Shown one piece after another: positions 41,108 to 49,840 of a DNA stretch of 64,000 bases (its first letter is position 1; each line of letters opens with the position of its first letter). A program made the translations under genes and the position numbers. The notes under the pieces were generated by a model. The model ran no database searches and was not told the DNA's origin. It saw nothing but the letters and a program-made list of their open reading frames with translations. The stretch comes from JAWWPG01 sp033850885. Its GTDB lineage: Bacteria > Actinomycetota > Actinomycetes > Propionibacteriales > Nocardioidaceae. The stretch lies in assembly GCA_033850885.1 (NCBI GenBank), contig JAWWPG010000016.1:62001-126000 (forward strand), in the 5' to 3' direction.

Positions 41108-42646
41108 ATGACAGACACCCACTTCGTCAATCCCATCGCCGAGGGTGCCGACCCTGCGGTGGTCCGACATGGGGACCAGTACCTGTGGTGCCAGAGCGAG
41201 GGCAACGTCGGTGTTGCCGTCTGGGTGTCGGACCGTCCCACGACGCTCGGCACCAAGCACGTCGTGTGGTGGGCTCCCCCGCAGGGCCCGTACTCGCAGG
41301 AGGTGTGGGCGCCTGAGCTCTTCCGTTTCGACGAGCGCTGGTACATCTACTTCGCTGCCTCCAACGGCAACAGCAAGCACCACCTCACCTATGTCCTCGA
41401 GTCCGACTCGGACGACCCGCTAGGGGACTACACGCTGGTCGGCCCTCTCCAGACCGGTATGACGTCAACCGCCGACTCCGACAACCTCTGGGCGATCGAC
41501 ATGACGGTCCTCGAGCACCGCGACCGCCGCTATGCCGTCTGGTCGGGGTGGCCGAACGAGGACATGGACCGGCAGGACCTCTACATCGCCGTCCTGGAGA
41601 GCCCGACCCGGCTCGGGGGCGACCGGGTGATGATCTCGAGGGTGGGCGACCACCTCTGGGAGCACATCGACGAGTCCTTGAACACTCGTGCCCTCGCCGA
41701 GGGACCTCAGGTTCTGACGCGAGGCGAGCGAACCTTCCTGGTCTACTCGTGTGGGGCGTCCTGGCTGCCGACGTACAAGCTCGGGATGCTCGAGCTCGTC
41801 GGCGAGGACCCGATGGACCCGGCGGGCTGGCAGAAGTTCCCGGAACCGGTTTTCAGGTCCAACGAGGCGACGTACGGCGTCGGCCACTCGGGCTTCACCC
41901 AGTCGCCGGACGGGCGTGAGTGGTGGCACGTCTACCACGCGAAGCAGGACCCGGAGCCGGGCTGGCGGCGTGCCATCTATGCCCAGCCCATGCGGTGGCG
42001 AGCCGACGGAACCCCCGATCTCGGGCAGCCCGTACAGGCCGCGGCTCCGGTCCCGATCCCGTCCGGTACCCCGGCCCGCAGCGTCCGCGACGCGAGGAAC
42101 TGGCGCTTCGCCCTCGATGGGCAGAACGACTTCGACTACTACGGGCACCACCAGTACTTCAGCACCGAGGCCAACGGCCTCCATCTCGGCGTCATCCCGA
42201 AGGCGCCGGTCAACGCCTACCGCAGCGGCGAGAAGATCGTGCTGCGCGACGGGGACTACCGGGACTTCCGGGCGATGGTGGAGTTCCAGGTTCGAGAGGG
42301 TTCGCATGACGTCGGGCTGCTGTTCCGGGTGACCCGGCCGGCGGTCGGGTTCGACATGCTCCGCGGGTACTTCGTGGGGCTCTCGGTCGGACGAAACACC
42401 GTCGTGCTGGGCGCGATGAACGGCCGGGCCTGGCGCGAGATCTCGAGCGCGCCAGTCTTCCTCGACCCGACGGGCGTGCAGCGGATCACGGTCGAAGTGT
42501 CGGGTCCGAGGATCAGCGTCTGCGTGGGAGGCGACCCGCTCCCGGCCATCGACGTCAACGACACCGAGCACGAGCGCGGCTCGATCGGGTGCCGGGTGGT
42601 CGACACCCACGCCGTCTTCACCTCGTTGACCGTGACTCCCAGCTGA
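41108..42646 (+). CDS. Glycoside hydrolase family 43-like protein with C-terminal lectin-like domain
   Basis: 512 residues. The N-terminal part (about 1-310) fits the five-bladed GH43 propeller, with the three acidic residues in the expected contexts: Asp15 in GADPAVV, Asp131 in WAIDMTV and Glu198 in AEGPQVL. The C-terminal part (about 325-512) looks like a concanavalin-type beta-sandwich (FRAMVEFQVREGSHDVGLLF). Members attack arabinose- or xylose-containing glycans. There is no signal peptide, so it appears cytoplasmic and may act on imported oligosaccharides. ATG 41108 is preferred over the ATG at 41099. No transporter genes adjoin it. Confidence 0.8.
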   Translation: MTDTHFVNPIAEGADPAVVRHGDQYLWCQSEGNVGVAVWVSDRPTTLGTKHVVWWAPPQGPYSQEVWAPELFRFDERWYIYFAASNGNSKHHLTYVLESDSDDPLGDYTLVGPLQTGMTSTADSDNLWAIDMTVLEHRDRRYAVWSGWPNEDMDRQDLYIAVLESPTRLGGDRVMISRVGDHLWEHIDESLNTRALAEGPQVLTRGERTFLVYSCGASWLPTYKLGMLELVGEDPMDPAGWQKFPEPVFRSNEATYGVGHSGFTQSPDGREWWHVYHAKQDPEPGWRRAIYAQPMRWRADGTPDLGQPVQAAAPVPIPSGTPARSVRDARNWRFALDGQNDFDYYGHHQYFSTEANGLHLGVIPKAPVNAYRSGEKIVLRDGDYRDFRAMVEFQVREGSHDVGLLFRVTRPAVGFDMLRGYFVGLSVGRNTVVLGAMNGRAWREISSAPVFLDPTGVQRITVEVSGPRISVCVGGDPLPAIDVNDTEHERGSIGCRVVDTHAVFTSLTVTPS

Positions 42647-42663
42647 CGGCACGGTGGGAGATT

Positions 42664-42680
42664 GGTTGCGTGTCGCAACC
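42664..42680. promoter_or_regulatory. MarR operator site 1
   Basis: Perfect inverted repeat GGTTGCG-TGT-CGCAACC. It covers the -35 box of the promoter of the marR-type gene and shares the GTTGC-N5-GCAAC core with site 2. Confidence 0.65.
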
Positions 42681-42693
42681 ATCGTGATATAGT
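42666..42693 (+). promoter_or_regulatory. Promoter of the MarR-MFS-MarR operon
   Basis: -35 TTGCGT (42666-42671), 16-bp spacer, -10 TATAGT (42688-42693). The predicted start falls at about 42700, the GTG start codon itself, so the transcript is probably leaderless. Confidence 0.6.
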
Positions 42694-42707
42694 TGCTCTG
42701 TGCAACT
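42691..42707. promoter_or_regulatory. MarR operator site 2
   Basis: Inverted repeat AGTTGC-TCTGT-GCAACT overlapping the end of the -10 box and the GTG start codon. Its centre is 27 bp from the centre of site 1. Confidence 0.6.
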
Positions 42708-43203
42708 AAGTACGTCGTCGACAGATCCGCTGACCCGTCCTTCACACCAGGAGAGGCTGGCTGCCGCCAAGATGGTCGGCGAAGCCCTCCGCGACCTCGC
42801 GGTGCTGAGACGCCTGCTCGAACGCGAGCTGGTGTGTAACACGTCCGCCGCCAGCCTCGCGGTGCTCTCCACGCTGGAACGCAACGGCTCACGCCGCGTC
42901 GGCGAGATCGCTGAGCTGATGGACGTGGACCTGTCGGTCGCGAGCCGGCACACCTCGGCCCTCGAGGCCCATGGGCTCGTCGTACGCGAGCCGGCGTCGG
43001 ATGACAGGCGTGCGCACGTCATCTCGTTGACCGCGGACGGCTTGACCACGTTGACGCAGGCGAGACGATGGGTCGCCGAACGCCTCGATTCGGCGCTGGC
43101 GGCGTGGCCGCTCGACCGGCTGGCCGGCCTCGCCGAGTCGCTCGCCGAGCTTCGTGGCGACCTTTCGACGTTCATTCACCCGACGGACACCGCCCACCTA
43201 TGA
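42700..43203 (+). CDS. MarR-family transcriptional regulator (first)
   Basis: 167 residues with winged-helix block RVGEIAELMDVDLSVASRHTSALEAHGLVVREPASDDRRAHVISLT, read here as HTH plus wing. One Cys (residue 46 region, LVCNTSA) is present. The GTG start coincides with the expected transcription start. Precedes an MFS exporter by 46 bp. Operators in its own promoter point to autoregulation and control of the exporter, with a ligand that releases it. Confidence 0.88.
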   Translation: MQLSTSSTDPLTRPSHQERLAAAKMVGEALRDLAVLRRLLERELVCNTSAASLAVLSTLERNGSRRVGEIAELMDVDLSVASRHTSALEAHGLVVREPASDDRRAHVISLTADGLTTLTQARRWVAERLDSALAAWPLDRLAGLAESLAELRGDLSTFIHPTDTAHL

Positions 43204-43249
43204 CCCCGGCTGCGGCCGCGACCGACGAACGAGCAGGAGAAGTCGACCG

Positions 43250-44893
43250 ATGAGTTCCCGTTCCCCGTACCAGCAGGCCCCGACCGGGCCGGTTGCCGCC
43301 GACGCCTACGCCATGACTCATCGAGAGGTTCTCGAGGCGCTCTCCGGTCTCCTGCTGGGCATGCTCGTGGCGATCCTGTCCAGCACTGTCGTCTCGACGT
43401 CGTTGCCCGTGATCATCAGCGATCTCAAGGGCACGGAGTCGGACTACACCTGGGTGGTCACCTCGACACTGCTCGCCATGACCGTGAGCACGCCCGTGTG
43501 GGGCAAGTTCGCGGACCTGTTCAGCAGAAAACTGCTCCTTCAGCTCTCCTTGGTCGTCTTCGTTCTCGGCTCCGCCCTCTCCGGGCTCTCCCAGGACTCC
43601 AGCCAGCTCATCGGGTTCCGCGTCATCCAGGGCATCGGGGCCGGCGGCCTCACCGCCCTCGTCCAGGTCGTGCTGGCGGACATCGTCAGCCCGCGCGAGC
43701 GGGGCCGGTACATGGGCTACCTCGGCGCGGTGATGGCCGTCGGGACCGTCGGGGGACCGTTGCTAGGCGGCGTCATCACCGACTCCGTCGGCTGGCGCTG
43801 GAACTTCTACATCGGTGTACCGATCGCGGTCCTCGCGATCGTCGTACTGCAGCGGACCCTCCACCTGCCGCACCGGGAACGTCGGGAGGTCAAGGTCGAC
43901 TACATCGGGGTCACCCTCATCTCGGCCGCCGTCTCGCTGCTCCTCATCTGGGTGACGCTCGGTGGGGTTCAGTTCGCCTGGGCCTCGTGGACCACGGTCG
44001 CGATGGTCGGTGGAGCCGGGCTCGGGGCCGTCGTGCTGGTCTGGCACGAGAGTCGGGTCGCCGAGCCGATCATCCCCCTCGCGCTCTTCAGGAACCGCAC
44101 CATCGTGCTGGCCATCGTCGCCAGCATCGGGGTCGGCGTCGCGATCTTCGGAGCCTCGATCTACCTCAGCCAGTACATGCAGCTGTCTCGAGGCGAGACT
44201 CCCACCGTCTCCGGTCTGCTCACGATCCCGCTGATCGGCGGCCTCCTGGTCGCCTCCACCGTGGTCGGGCAGGTCATCAGCCGCACCGGGGTCTGGAAGC
44301 GCTACCTGGTCACCGGTGGGGTGCTGCTGACCGGCGGGCTACTCCTGATGAGCCGGATCCGCGTCGACACCGGATGGGTCTACCTCGCGGTGTCGATGGC
44401 CATCCTCGGCGCCGGTATCGGACTGCTGATGCAGAACCTCGTGCTGGTCGTCCAGAACGTGCTGCCGGTCTCCATGCTCGGGTCGGGCAGCTCCTCCGTC
44501 TCGTTCTTCCGAACCCTCGGGGGCGCCGTCGGCGTCTCAGCGCTTGGGGCGCTGCTGGCCCACCGGGTCACCGCGATGGTGACCAGCGGGCTGGCCGGCC
44601 TGGGAATCCGGCCGACGGGAGGCAACACCATCCCGGACGTCCAGACCCTCCCCGGGCCGGTCCGTTCGGTCGTCGAGTCGGCGTACGGCCAGGGCATCGG
44701 CGAGGTCTTCCTGGCCGCCGTCCCGCTCGGGGTCATCGCTCTCGTGGCGGTGATCATGCTGCCGAACGCCAAGCTGGGCACCAAATCAGGCGTGCAGCAG
44801 CTCGTCGAGAACGCGGGTGACTCCGCCCTGCTCGATGTCACGCCCGTCCAGGTGGAGGATTCCGCCGCCGCGCCGGCCGAGGTACGGCGATGA
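43250..44893 (+). CDS. DHA2-type MFS multidrug exporter
   Basis: 547 residues and about 14 hydrophobic helices. The drug:H+ antiporter motif A is near VWGKFADLFSRK and motif C in the AVGTVGGPLLGG segment of helix 5. Expected in the cytoplasmic membrane, exporting toxic small molecules with proton influx. ATG 43250 has AGGAGA about 10 bp upstream. Flanked by two MarR genes, the second overlapping its stop codon. Confidence 0.92.
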   Translation: MSSRSPYQQAPTGPVAADAYAMTHREVLEALSGLLLGMLVAILSSTVVSTSLPVIISDLKGTESDYTWVVTSTLLAMTVSTPVWGKFADLFSRKLLLQLSLVVFVLGSALSGLSQDSSQLIGFRVIQGIGAGGLTALVQVVLADIVSPRERGRYMGYLGAVMAVGTVGGPLLGGVITDSVGWRWNFYIGVPIAVLAIVVLQRTLHLPHRERREVKVDYIGVTLISAAVSLLLIWVTLGGVQFAWASWTTVAMVGGAGLGAVVLVWHESRVAEPIIPLALFRNRTIVLAIVASIGVGVAIFGASIYLSQYMQLSRGETPTVSGLLTIPLIGGLLVASTVVGQVISRTGVWKRYLVTGGVLLTGGLLLMSRIRVDTGWVYLAVSMAILGAGIGLLMQNLVLVVQNVLPVSMLGSGSSSVSFFRTLGGAVGVSALGALLAHRVTAMVTSGLAGLGIRPTGGNTIPDVQTLPGPVRSVVESAYGQGIGEVFLAAVPLGVIALVAVIMLPNAKLGTKSGVQQLVENAGDSALLDVTPVQVEDSAAAPAEVRR

Positions 44894-45393
44894 CGACCTC
44901 GACGCAGTCAACCGCGAGGTCCGTCACGGACACGTCGGGCACGGCGCCCGAGCTCGAGTCAGAGCTGGGCGTGCTGTTCCGACGGGCCCGCGAGTTCTTC
45001 CGCAGCGCCGCCGCCGACATCCATCCCGAGCTCAACGTGACCGGCTATGCGACCCTCATCCGGGTTGTGGAGGACGGCCCCCTGCGGGCCTCTACCCTGG
45101 TCGACTTCTTCGGCACTGACAAGGGCTCGATGAGCCGCCAGCTCGCCCAGCTCGAGAAGCTCGGGCTGGTCCGCCGTACCAGGGACCCCCACGACGGCCG
45201 AGCGCAGGTCGTGAGCGCCACCGCCGCGGCCGTACGGCGGTCCGCGGCCGCTCGGGGGCGGAGCAGGGCCCTGCTGCGCCAACGGATCAGCGGCTGGGAG
45301 CCGGAGCGCCTCGACACGTTCACCGCGTTGCTCCACGAGCTCAACTCCGCGCTCGCATCCGACTCAGGCGCGCCAGGAGCCGAGTCGTCCTAG
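44890..45393 (+). CDS. MarR-family transcriptional regulator (second)
   Basis: 167 residues. HTH/wing block LRASTLVDFFGTDKGSMSRQLAQLEKLGLVRRTRDPHDGRAQVVS, given here by description. ATG overlaps the MFS stop (ATGA). It is not a recent duplicate of the first regulator; identity seems confined to the fold. Its stop codon overlaps the stop of the convergent ABC-F gene by 2 bases. Confidence 0.88.
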   Translation: MTTSTQSTARSVTDTSGTAPELESELGVLFRRAREFFRSAAADIHPELNVTGYATLIRVVEDGPLRASTLVDFFGTDKGSMSRQLAQLEKLGLVRRTRDPHDGRAQVVSATAAAVRRSAAARGRSRALLRQRISGWEPERLDTFTALLHELNSALASDSGAPGAESS

Positions 45394-47072
45394 CGGGCTC
45401 GGGCGACCCGGCCCTCATGCCACACGGCTTCGTCGGACTCGTAGACGGACCCGTCGGCGCCGAAGACGCAGAACCTGTCGAAACCACGCGCGAACCACCT
45501 GTCGTGGGTGACCGCGATGACGGTGCCGTCGAAGCTCTCGAGGCCGTCCTCGAGCGCCTCCGCCGACTCGACGTCGAGGTTGTCGGTCGGCTCGTCGAGC
45601 AGCAGCAGGGTGGCGCCGGACAGCTCGAGCAGCAGGATCTGCAACCTGGCCTGCTGTCCGCCGGACAGGGACTCGAACCTCTGCTCCGACGCGTACGCCA
45701 GCTCGTACCGGTCGAGAGCCCGAGCGGCCTGCTCCCGCGGCATCCCCGCCCGGTGGTGGTCCCCGCGATGCAGGATCTCCAGCAGCGTCCGGCCGATCAG
45801 CTCCGGGTGCTCGTGGGTCTGGACGAACCAGCCCGGCCGCACCCGGGCGCCCAGCTTCGCCCGGCCGGTGTGCCGCACCGGCTCGATCGGGCGCTCGCCC
45901 ACCGGCCGGTGCTCGACGTCGGGGTCACTTCCGCCGGCCGCGAGCAGCCGAAGGAAGTGCGACTTGCCCGACCCGTTGGAGCCCAGCACGGCCAGCCGCT
46001 CGCCGTACCAGACCTCGAGGTCGAAGGGCTTCATCAGACCGGTGAGCTCGAGACCCTCGCAGACGACCGCCCGCTTGCCGGTGCGCCCACCCGCGAGCCG
46101 CATCCGCACCTTCTGCTCGAGCGGCTGGTTCTCCGGCGGTCCCTTCTCCTCGAACATACGCAGCCGCGTGACGGCTGCCTGGTAACGAGATGCCATGCCA
46201 TCGTTGTAGGCCGCCTTCTGCTTGTACATCTGCACGAGGGCCTTGATCTTCGCGTGCTCCTCGTCCCAGCGCCGGCGCATCTCCGCCAGCCTGGCGAACC
46301 TGTCGCGCCGGGCCTGGTGGTACGTCGCGAACCCGCCCGGGTGCGTCCACACCGTGTTGCCCGCGGCGCCCAGCTCGACGGTCACGATGCGTGTCGCCGT
46401 GTTGTTCATCAGCTCACGGTCGTGGCTGACGAAGAGCACCGTTTTGGAAGACTCGCGAAGCCGCTCCTCGAGCCACAGCTTGCCCGGCACGTCGAGGAAG
46501 TTGTCGGGCTCATCGAGCAGCAACACCTCCTCGCGACCGCGGAGCAGCGCCTCCAGCACCAGCCGCTTCTGCTCACCGCCGCTCAGCGTCGTGAGCTCCC
46601 GATACTTCGCCTTGTCGTACGTCGTGCCGAGGGCAGCCACCACGCAGACGTCCCACAGCACCTCGGCGTCGTAGCCGCCGGCGTCCGCCCACTCGCCGAG
46701 AGCAGCCGCATAACGCAGCTGGGTCTTCTCGTCGTCGGCCTCCATCATGGCGACCTCGGAGCTGGCGACGAGCTCAGCGGCAGCCCGCACCCGAGCGGGA
46801 GCCACGGAGAGCAGCAGGTCGTGAACCGTTCGGCCCTCGTTGCCCTGAGTCACCAGCTGGCGCATGACGGCAAGGCCACCGCTGCGGGTCACGACGCCGG
46901 CGTGCGGGACGAGGTCGCCCGTGACGATGCGCAGCAGCGTGGTCTTACCGGCGCCGTTCGCGCCCACCAGGGCCACCTTTGCGCCCTCGCCCACCCGGAA
47001 CGACACGTCGTCCAGCAACACCCGTCCATCGGGCAGCTCGTACCTGACGCCGGCAACATCGACGTGTCCCAC
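45390..47072 (-). CDS. ABC-F family ATPase (ribosome-associated/antibiotic resistance type)
   Basis: 560 residues, two ABC cassettes and no membrane helices. First Walker A GANGAGKTT (37-45), signature LSGGEQKRL and Walker B LLDEPDNFLD. A linker with many charged residues follows (WDEEHAKIKALVQMYKQKA). Second cassette: GSNGSGKS, LSGGQQARL and LLDEPTDNLD. ABC-F proteins act on the ribosome, either in translation rescue or antibiotic resistance. GTG 47072 gives the usual GHVDVAGVRYELPDG start; an ATG upstream would add a basic/acidic leader. Confidence 0.9.
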   Translation of the reverse strand: MGHVDVAGVRYELPDGRVLLDDVSFRVGEGAKVALVGANGAGKTTLLRIVTGDLVPHAGVVTRSGGLAVMRQLVTQGNEGRTVHDLLLSVAPARVRAAAELVASSEVAMMEADDEKTQLRYAAALGEWADAGGYDAEVLWDVCVVAALGTTYDKAKYRELTTLSGGEQKRLVLEALLRGREEVLLLDEPDNFLDVPGKLWLEERLRESSKTVLFVSHDRELMNNTATRIVTVELGAAGNTVWTHPGGFATYHQARRDRFARLAEMRRRWDEEHAKIKALVQMYKQKAAYNDGMASRYQAAVTRLRMFEEKGPPENQPLEQKVRMRLAGGRTGKRAVVCEGLELTGLMKPFDLEVWYGERLAVLGSNGSGKSHFLRLLAAGGSDPDVEHRPVGERPIEPVRHTGRAKLGARVRPGWFVQTHEHPELIGRTLLEILHRGDHHRAGMPREQAARALDRYELAYASEQRFESLSGGQQARLQILLLELSGATLLLLDEPTDNLDVESAEALEDGLESFDGTVIAVTHDRWFARGFDRFCVFGADGSVYESDEAVWHEGRVARAR

Positions 47073-47208
47073 AACTGCTCTTCCCTCGAGCGCGCTTCCG
47101 GATGCCTGCGGGCGCATGGCTTCCCCATCCTCCCTCATCCAGCCGAGAACGTGCACCCCGTTTTGGCCGGCGCCTCTGGGGGCAGGCGTTCGGCATCAGC
47201 CGAGGTGG

Positions 47209-48270
47209 CTAGTGCAGAAGCCGCCCGACCAGGTCGCGCCGACTGTGCACTCCGGTCTTCTCGAAGACGGCCTTCAGGTGGTCCTGCACGGTGTGGTGGG
47301 AGATATGCAGGGTCTCGACGATGGTCCGCGTGGAGGCGCCGCGGATCACCAGCCTGGCAACCTCGCACTCCCGCGCACTGAGGCCGTAGGCGGACAGCTT
47401 GAGAGGCACTGTCGCGCGCGGCTCGATCGCCTCGACAACGATCGCTACCTGGTCCTCATCCTGTCTCCCCTGCAGCCGGGAGGCATGCACGTTGAGCCAG
47501 CGCCCGTCCCTCGTCTGCACTCGGGTGCTCGGAAGCGCCTGAGAGGTCGACTCACCACGTGCGGCAGCCGTCAAGGCCACCGCGACCGTGTAGACGGCAA
47601 TCGGCAGCGCCAGCCTGGTCGGAACGTCGCCCTCGACCAACGAAAGCAGGTGCTCGGCTTCTGCCGTGACCGCTACCACGCTCAAGTCCTTTGCCAGCAG
47701 GATGACTCCCGGGCCCGGGGCGTCCGAGCCGTGAGCAGGGCTGTGGAGCAGGATGGCCTGTCGCAGTCCGTGGGCGATGTGCGGGCCCAACCGGGCGACG
47801 GCGGCCGCCTCTCCCGACGAGAACCCGAGCGGCCCTTGGTCGCGGTGCAGGCACAGGTATCCCCAGCAGTCGCCGCCCGCGATGAGAGCAGCTCGGAGCT
47901 CGTCGCCGAGGCCGAGTGGTTGCATGATGTCGCGAGACCGAGGGCTCGACGGGCGGTCACGTCTGGTAGCACCGTCCAAGGTGGCGACATGCCTCCCCGA
48001 TACGGCAAGTGTGGCGAACTTGTTGACGTCGGCGCAGCCGAACTCGTTGGCGAGGAACATCGAGGTCGCCTCAGCGAGCGGCTCCTCGCTGTAGGCACCA
48101 GTGAAGAGAAGGGTCTCGGGGTCCGCGGTGGCGAAGAAGGCGGCATCGACCGGCATCAAGCGACGCAAGGACCCGAGTACCTGCTGCTGCAGCGCGCTGA
48201 CGGGAAGGCCGCGGTGACAATGACGGATGATGTCTCGCTCCACCCGCTCCGCCTGGGCGCTCAGCCTCAT
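47209..48270 (-). CDS. LuxR-type transcriptional regulator with GAF-like sensor region
   Basis: 353 residues. The C-terminal HTH (LSARECEVARLVIRGASTR, then HTVQDHLKAVFEKTGVHSR) is a clear LuxR/NarL-type DNA-binding domain. The N-terminal 170 residues look like a GAF sensor fold, and the middle may hold a PAS-like part (LLAKDLSVVAVTAEAEHLL). There is no receiver domain, so it probably senses a ligand directly. Divergent from an ester-cyclase-like gene, with an inverted repeat between them. Confidence 0.85.
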   Translation of the reverse strand: MRLSAQAERVERDIIRHCHRGLPVSALQQQVLGSLRRLMPVDAAFFATADPETLLFTGAYSEEPLAEATSMFLANEFGCADVNKFATLAVSGRHVATLDGATRRDRPSSPRSRDIMQPLGLGDELRAALIAGGDCWGYLCLHRDQGPLGFSSGEAAAVARLGPHIAHGLRQAILLHSPAHGSDAPGPGVILLAKDLSVVAVTAEAEHLLSLVEGDVPTRLALPIAVYTVAVALTAAARGESTSQALPSTRVQTRDGRWLNVHASRLQGRQDEDQVAIVVEAIEPRATVPLKLSAYGLSARECEVARLVIRGASTRTIVETLHISHHTVQDHLKAVFEKTGVHSRRDLVGRLLH

Positions 48271-48305
48271 GACGACAGTCTCGCGCTCCCGGGGTCCAGC
48301 GGGAA

Positions 48306-48323
48306 ATCCCAACTTTGTGGGAT
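48306..48323. promoter_or_regulatory. Candidate LuxR-regulator operator
   Basis: ATCCCA-N6-TGGGAT inverted repeat in the 88-bp divergent region between the LuxR-type regulator and the ester-cyclase-like gene. Position and symmetry fit a shared operator. Confidence 0.45.
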
Positions 48324-48358
48324 GGTCGCGACCTCGAACCTTGCGAAACGATCGTGGC

Positions 48359-48787
48359 ATGACGACAGACCGCATCACCACGAACAAGCAGCTCGTCCAC
48401 GACTTCATCCAGGCCCTCTTCACCAAGGGCGACCTGGACGCTGTCGACCGCTACCTCGACCCGAAGCTGGTCAACCACGACCCCCCGTTCCCGGGAGCCC
48501 CGGAAGGCCCTGACGGCATGCGAACCGCCGCAGCCATGTTTCGCCAGGCATCGCCCGACTGGCACAGCGAGGTCGAAGAGCTCGTCGGGGAGGGAGACCT
48601 CGTCGTCGAGCGGTTCACCGCCAGTGGCACTCACACCGGTGAGCTGATGGGCGTACCGCCCACTGGCCGGACCCTTGTCCTCCAGGGCATGCAGATCTTC
48701 CGGATCCAAGACGGCAAGATCGTCGAACGGTGGGGCCGGCTCGACGAGGTCGGGCTGCTACGCCAGCTGGGACTGGTTCCTGCCTGA
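48359..48787 (+). CDS. SnoaL-like polyketide cyclase/ester cyclase family protein
   Basis: 142 residues of the NTF2-like fold: NKQLVHDFIQALFTKGDLDAVDRYL, VNHDPPFPG, then RFTASGTHTGELMGVPPTGR and GKIVERWGRLDEVGLLRQLG. This is the pattern annotated as ester cyclase/SnoaL-like. Small ligand-binding or isomerase role; no biosynthetic cluster is nearby. Divergent from the LuxR-type regulator. Confidence 0.8.
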   Translation: MTTDRITTNKQLVHDFIQALFTKGDLDAVDRYLDPKLVNHDPPFPGAPEGPDGMRTAAAMFRQASPDWHSEVEELVGEGDLVVERFTASGTHTGELMGVPPTGRTLVLQGMQIFRIQDGKIVERWGRLDEVGLLRQLGLVPA

Positions 48788-48819
48788 CGTGGATGCCTCT
48801 CGACCGGGAGCGGGTCCGA

Positions 48820-49779
48820 CTAGGACGGGCGATCACTCGCCGCGCGCAGCAACCGCTCTGCCAACGCGCGTACCGCGCCCATGAGCTCCGTCGGCTCCAG
48901 CACCTCGAAGTCACAGCCGAAGACGGCCAGCGACAGCGCGATGGCCGACAACGAGTCAGCGCCCGTGGTGAGCTCACACGACCCGTCGTCGAGCGGGGTC
49001 ACGATCCCGGTCGAGGGCGCCACCCACTCGGCGGCACGTTCCGGGGTCATGTGCAACCTGACTCGCGCCTGGAACCGGTACGGCGCCGTGGCCACCCCAC
49101 GCGTCACGAACTCGACGGCATCGGGCGGATCCGTCAGCACGAAGCGTGGTCCGCTCGAGGTCACGCAGTCCAGCCGGTCGACACGGAAGCTGCGCCAGGC
49201 ATCGCGGTCCAGGTCGCGGGCGACCAGGTACCAACGCCGTCCCGTGCTCACCAGGCGATGAGGCTCGACGCGACGCTGAGACCTCTTGCCCTGGTGGCTC
49301 TCGTAGCCGAAGCCGACGCGCATCCGGTCGCGGCAGGCCTGGGCCAGCTCGAGGAGCACCGACGGGTCGACCGTCGGCGTGCCCGCCGCCATCGACTCGG
49401 TCGCGGAGTGAAGCGCCGAGATCCGCACGCGCAGGCGGTTGGGCAACAGCTGCTCGAGCTTGGCGAGAGCCCGCATGGCCGAGTCGTCGATGCCGGCCAC
49501 CGTTCCCGCGGCGGCGATACGCAGCGAGACGGCCACGGCCACGGCCTCCTCGTCGTCGAGAACCAGCGGTGGGAGCGCCTTCCCGCGGCCGAGCCGATAT
49601 CCGCCGCCGACTCCTGACGTGGCGTCGATCGGGTACCCCAGCTCACGAAGCCGGTCGACGTCGCGCCGTACCGTGCGCTCGGTCACCTCCAGTCGCTCGG
49701 CGACCTGGGCGCTGGTCCATTGTGAACGCGACTGCAGGAGCGTGAGCAACCGAAGCAGGCGGTTGGCCGTGTCTCGCAT
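48820..49779 (-). CDS. WYL-domain transcriptional regulator
   Basis: 319 residues. N-terminal DeoR-like HTH (LTLLQSRSQWTSAQVAERLEVTERTVRRD), a central WYL domain (PHRLVSTGRRWYLVARDLDRDAWRSFRVDRL) and a C-terminal WCX extension. Divergent from a DinB-family gene, a very common actinobacterial pairing in which the regulator controls the neighbour. The ligand is unknown. Confidence 0.9.
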   Translation of the reverse strand: MRDTANRLLRLLTLLQSRSQWTSAQVAERLEVTERTVRRDVDRLRELGYPIDATSGVGGGYRLGRGKALPPLVLDDEEAVAVAVSLRIAAAGTVAGIDDSAMRALAKLEQLLPNRLRVRISALHSATESMAAGTPTVDPSVLLELAQACRDRMRVGFGYESHQGKRSQRRVEPHRLVSTGRRWYLVARDLDRDAWRSFRVDRLDCVTSSGPRFVLTDPPDAVEFVTRGVATAPYRFQARVRLHMTPERAAEWVAPSTGIVTPLDDGSCELTTGADSLSAIALSLAVFGCDFEVLEPTELMGAVRALAERLLRAASDRPS

Positions 49780-49801
49780 CCGGTCATCCTGCCAGTCATT
49801 C

Positions 49802-49818
49802 CGGACCGCTATAGTCCG
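49802..49818. promoter_or_regulatory. Candidate WYL-regulator operator and DinB promoter -10
   Basis: CGGAC-N7-GTCCG inverted repeat whose centre includes TATAGT (49810-49815), a good -10 box for the plus-strand DinB gene that starts at 49841. Confidence 0.4.
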
Positions 49819-49840
49819 CAGTTGCTGCCAGGGTTGCCTG

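Noticed and set aside
45417..47381. 654-codon plus-strand frame
   Set aside because: Antisense to the ABC-F gene, whose Walker and signature motifs are in the other strand.
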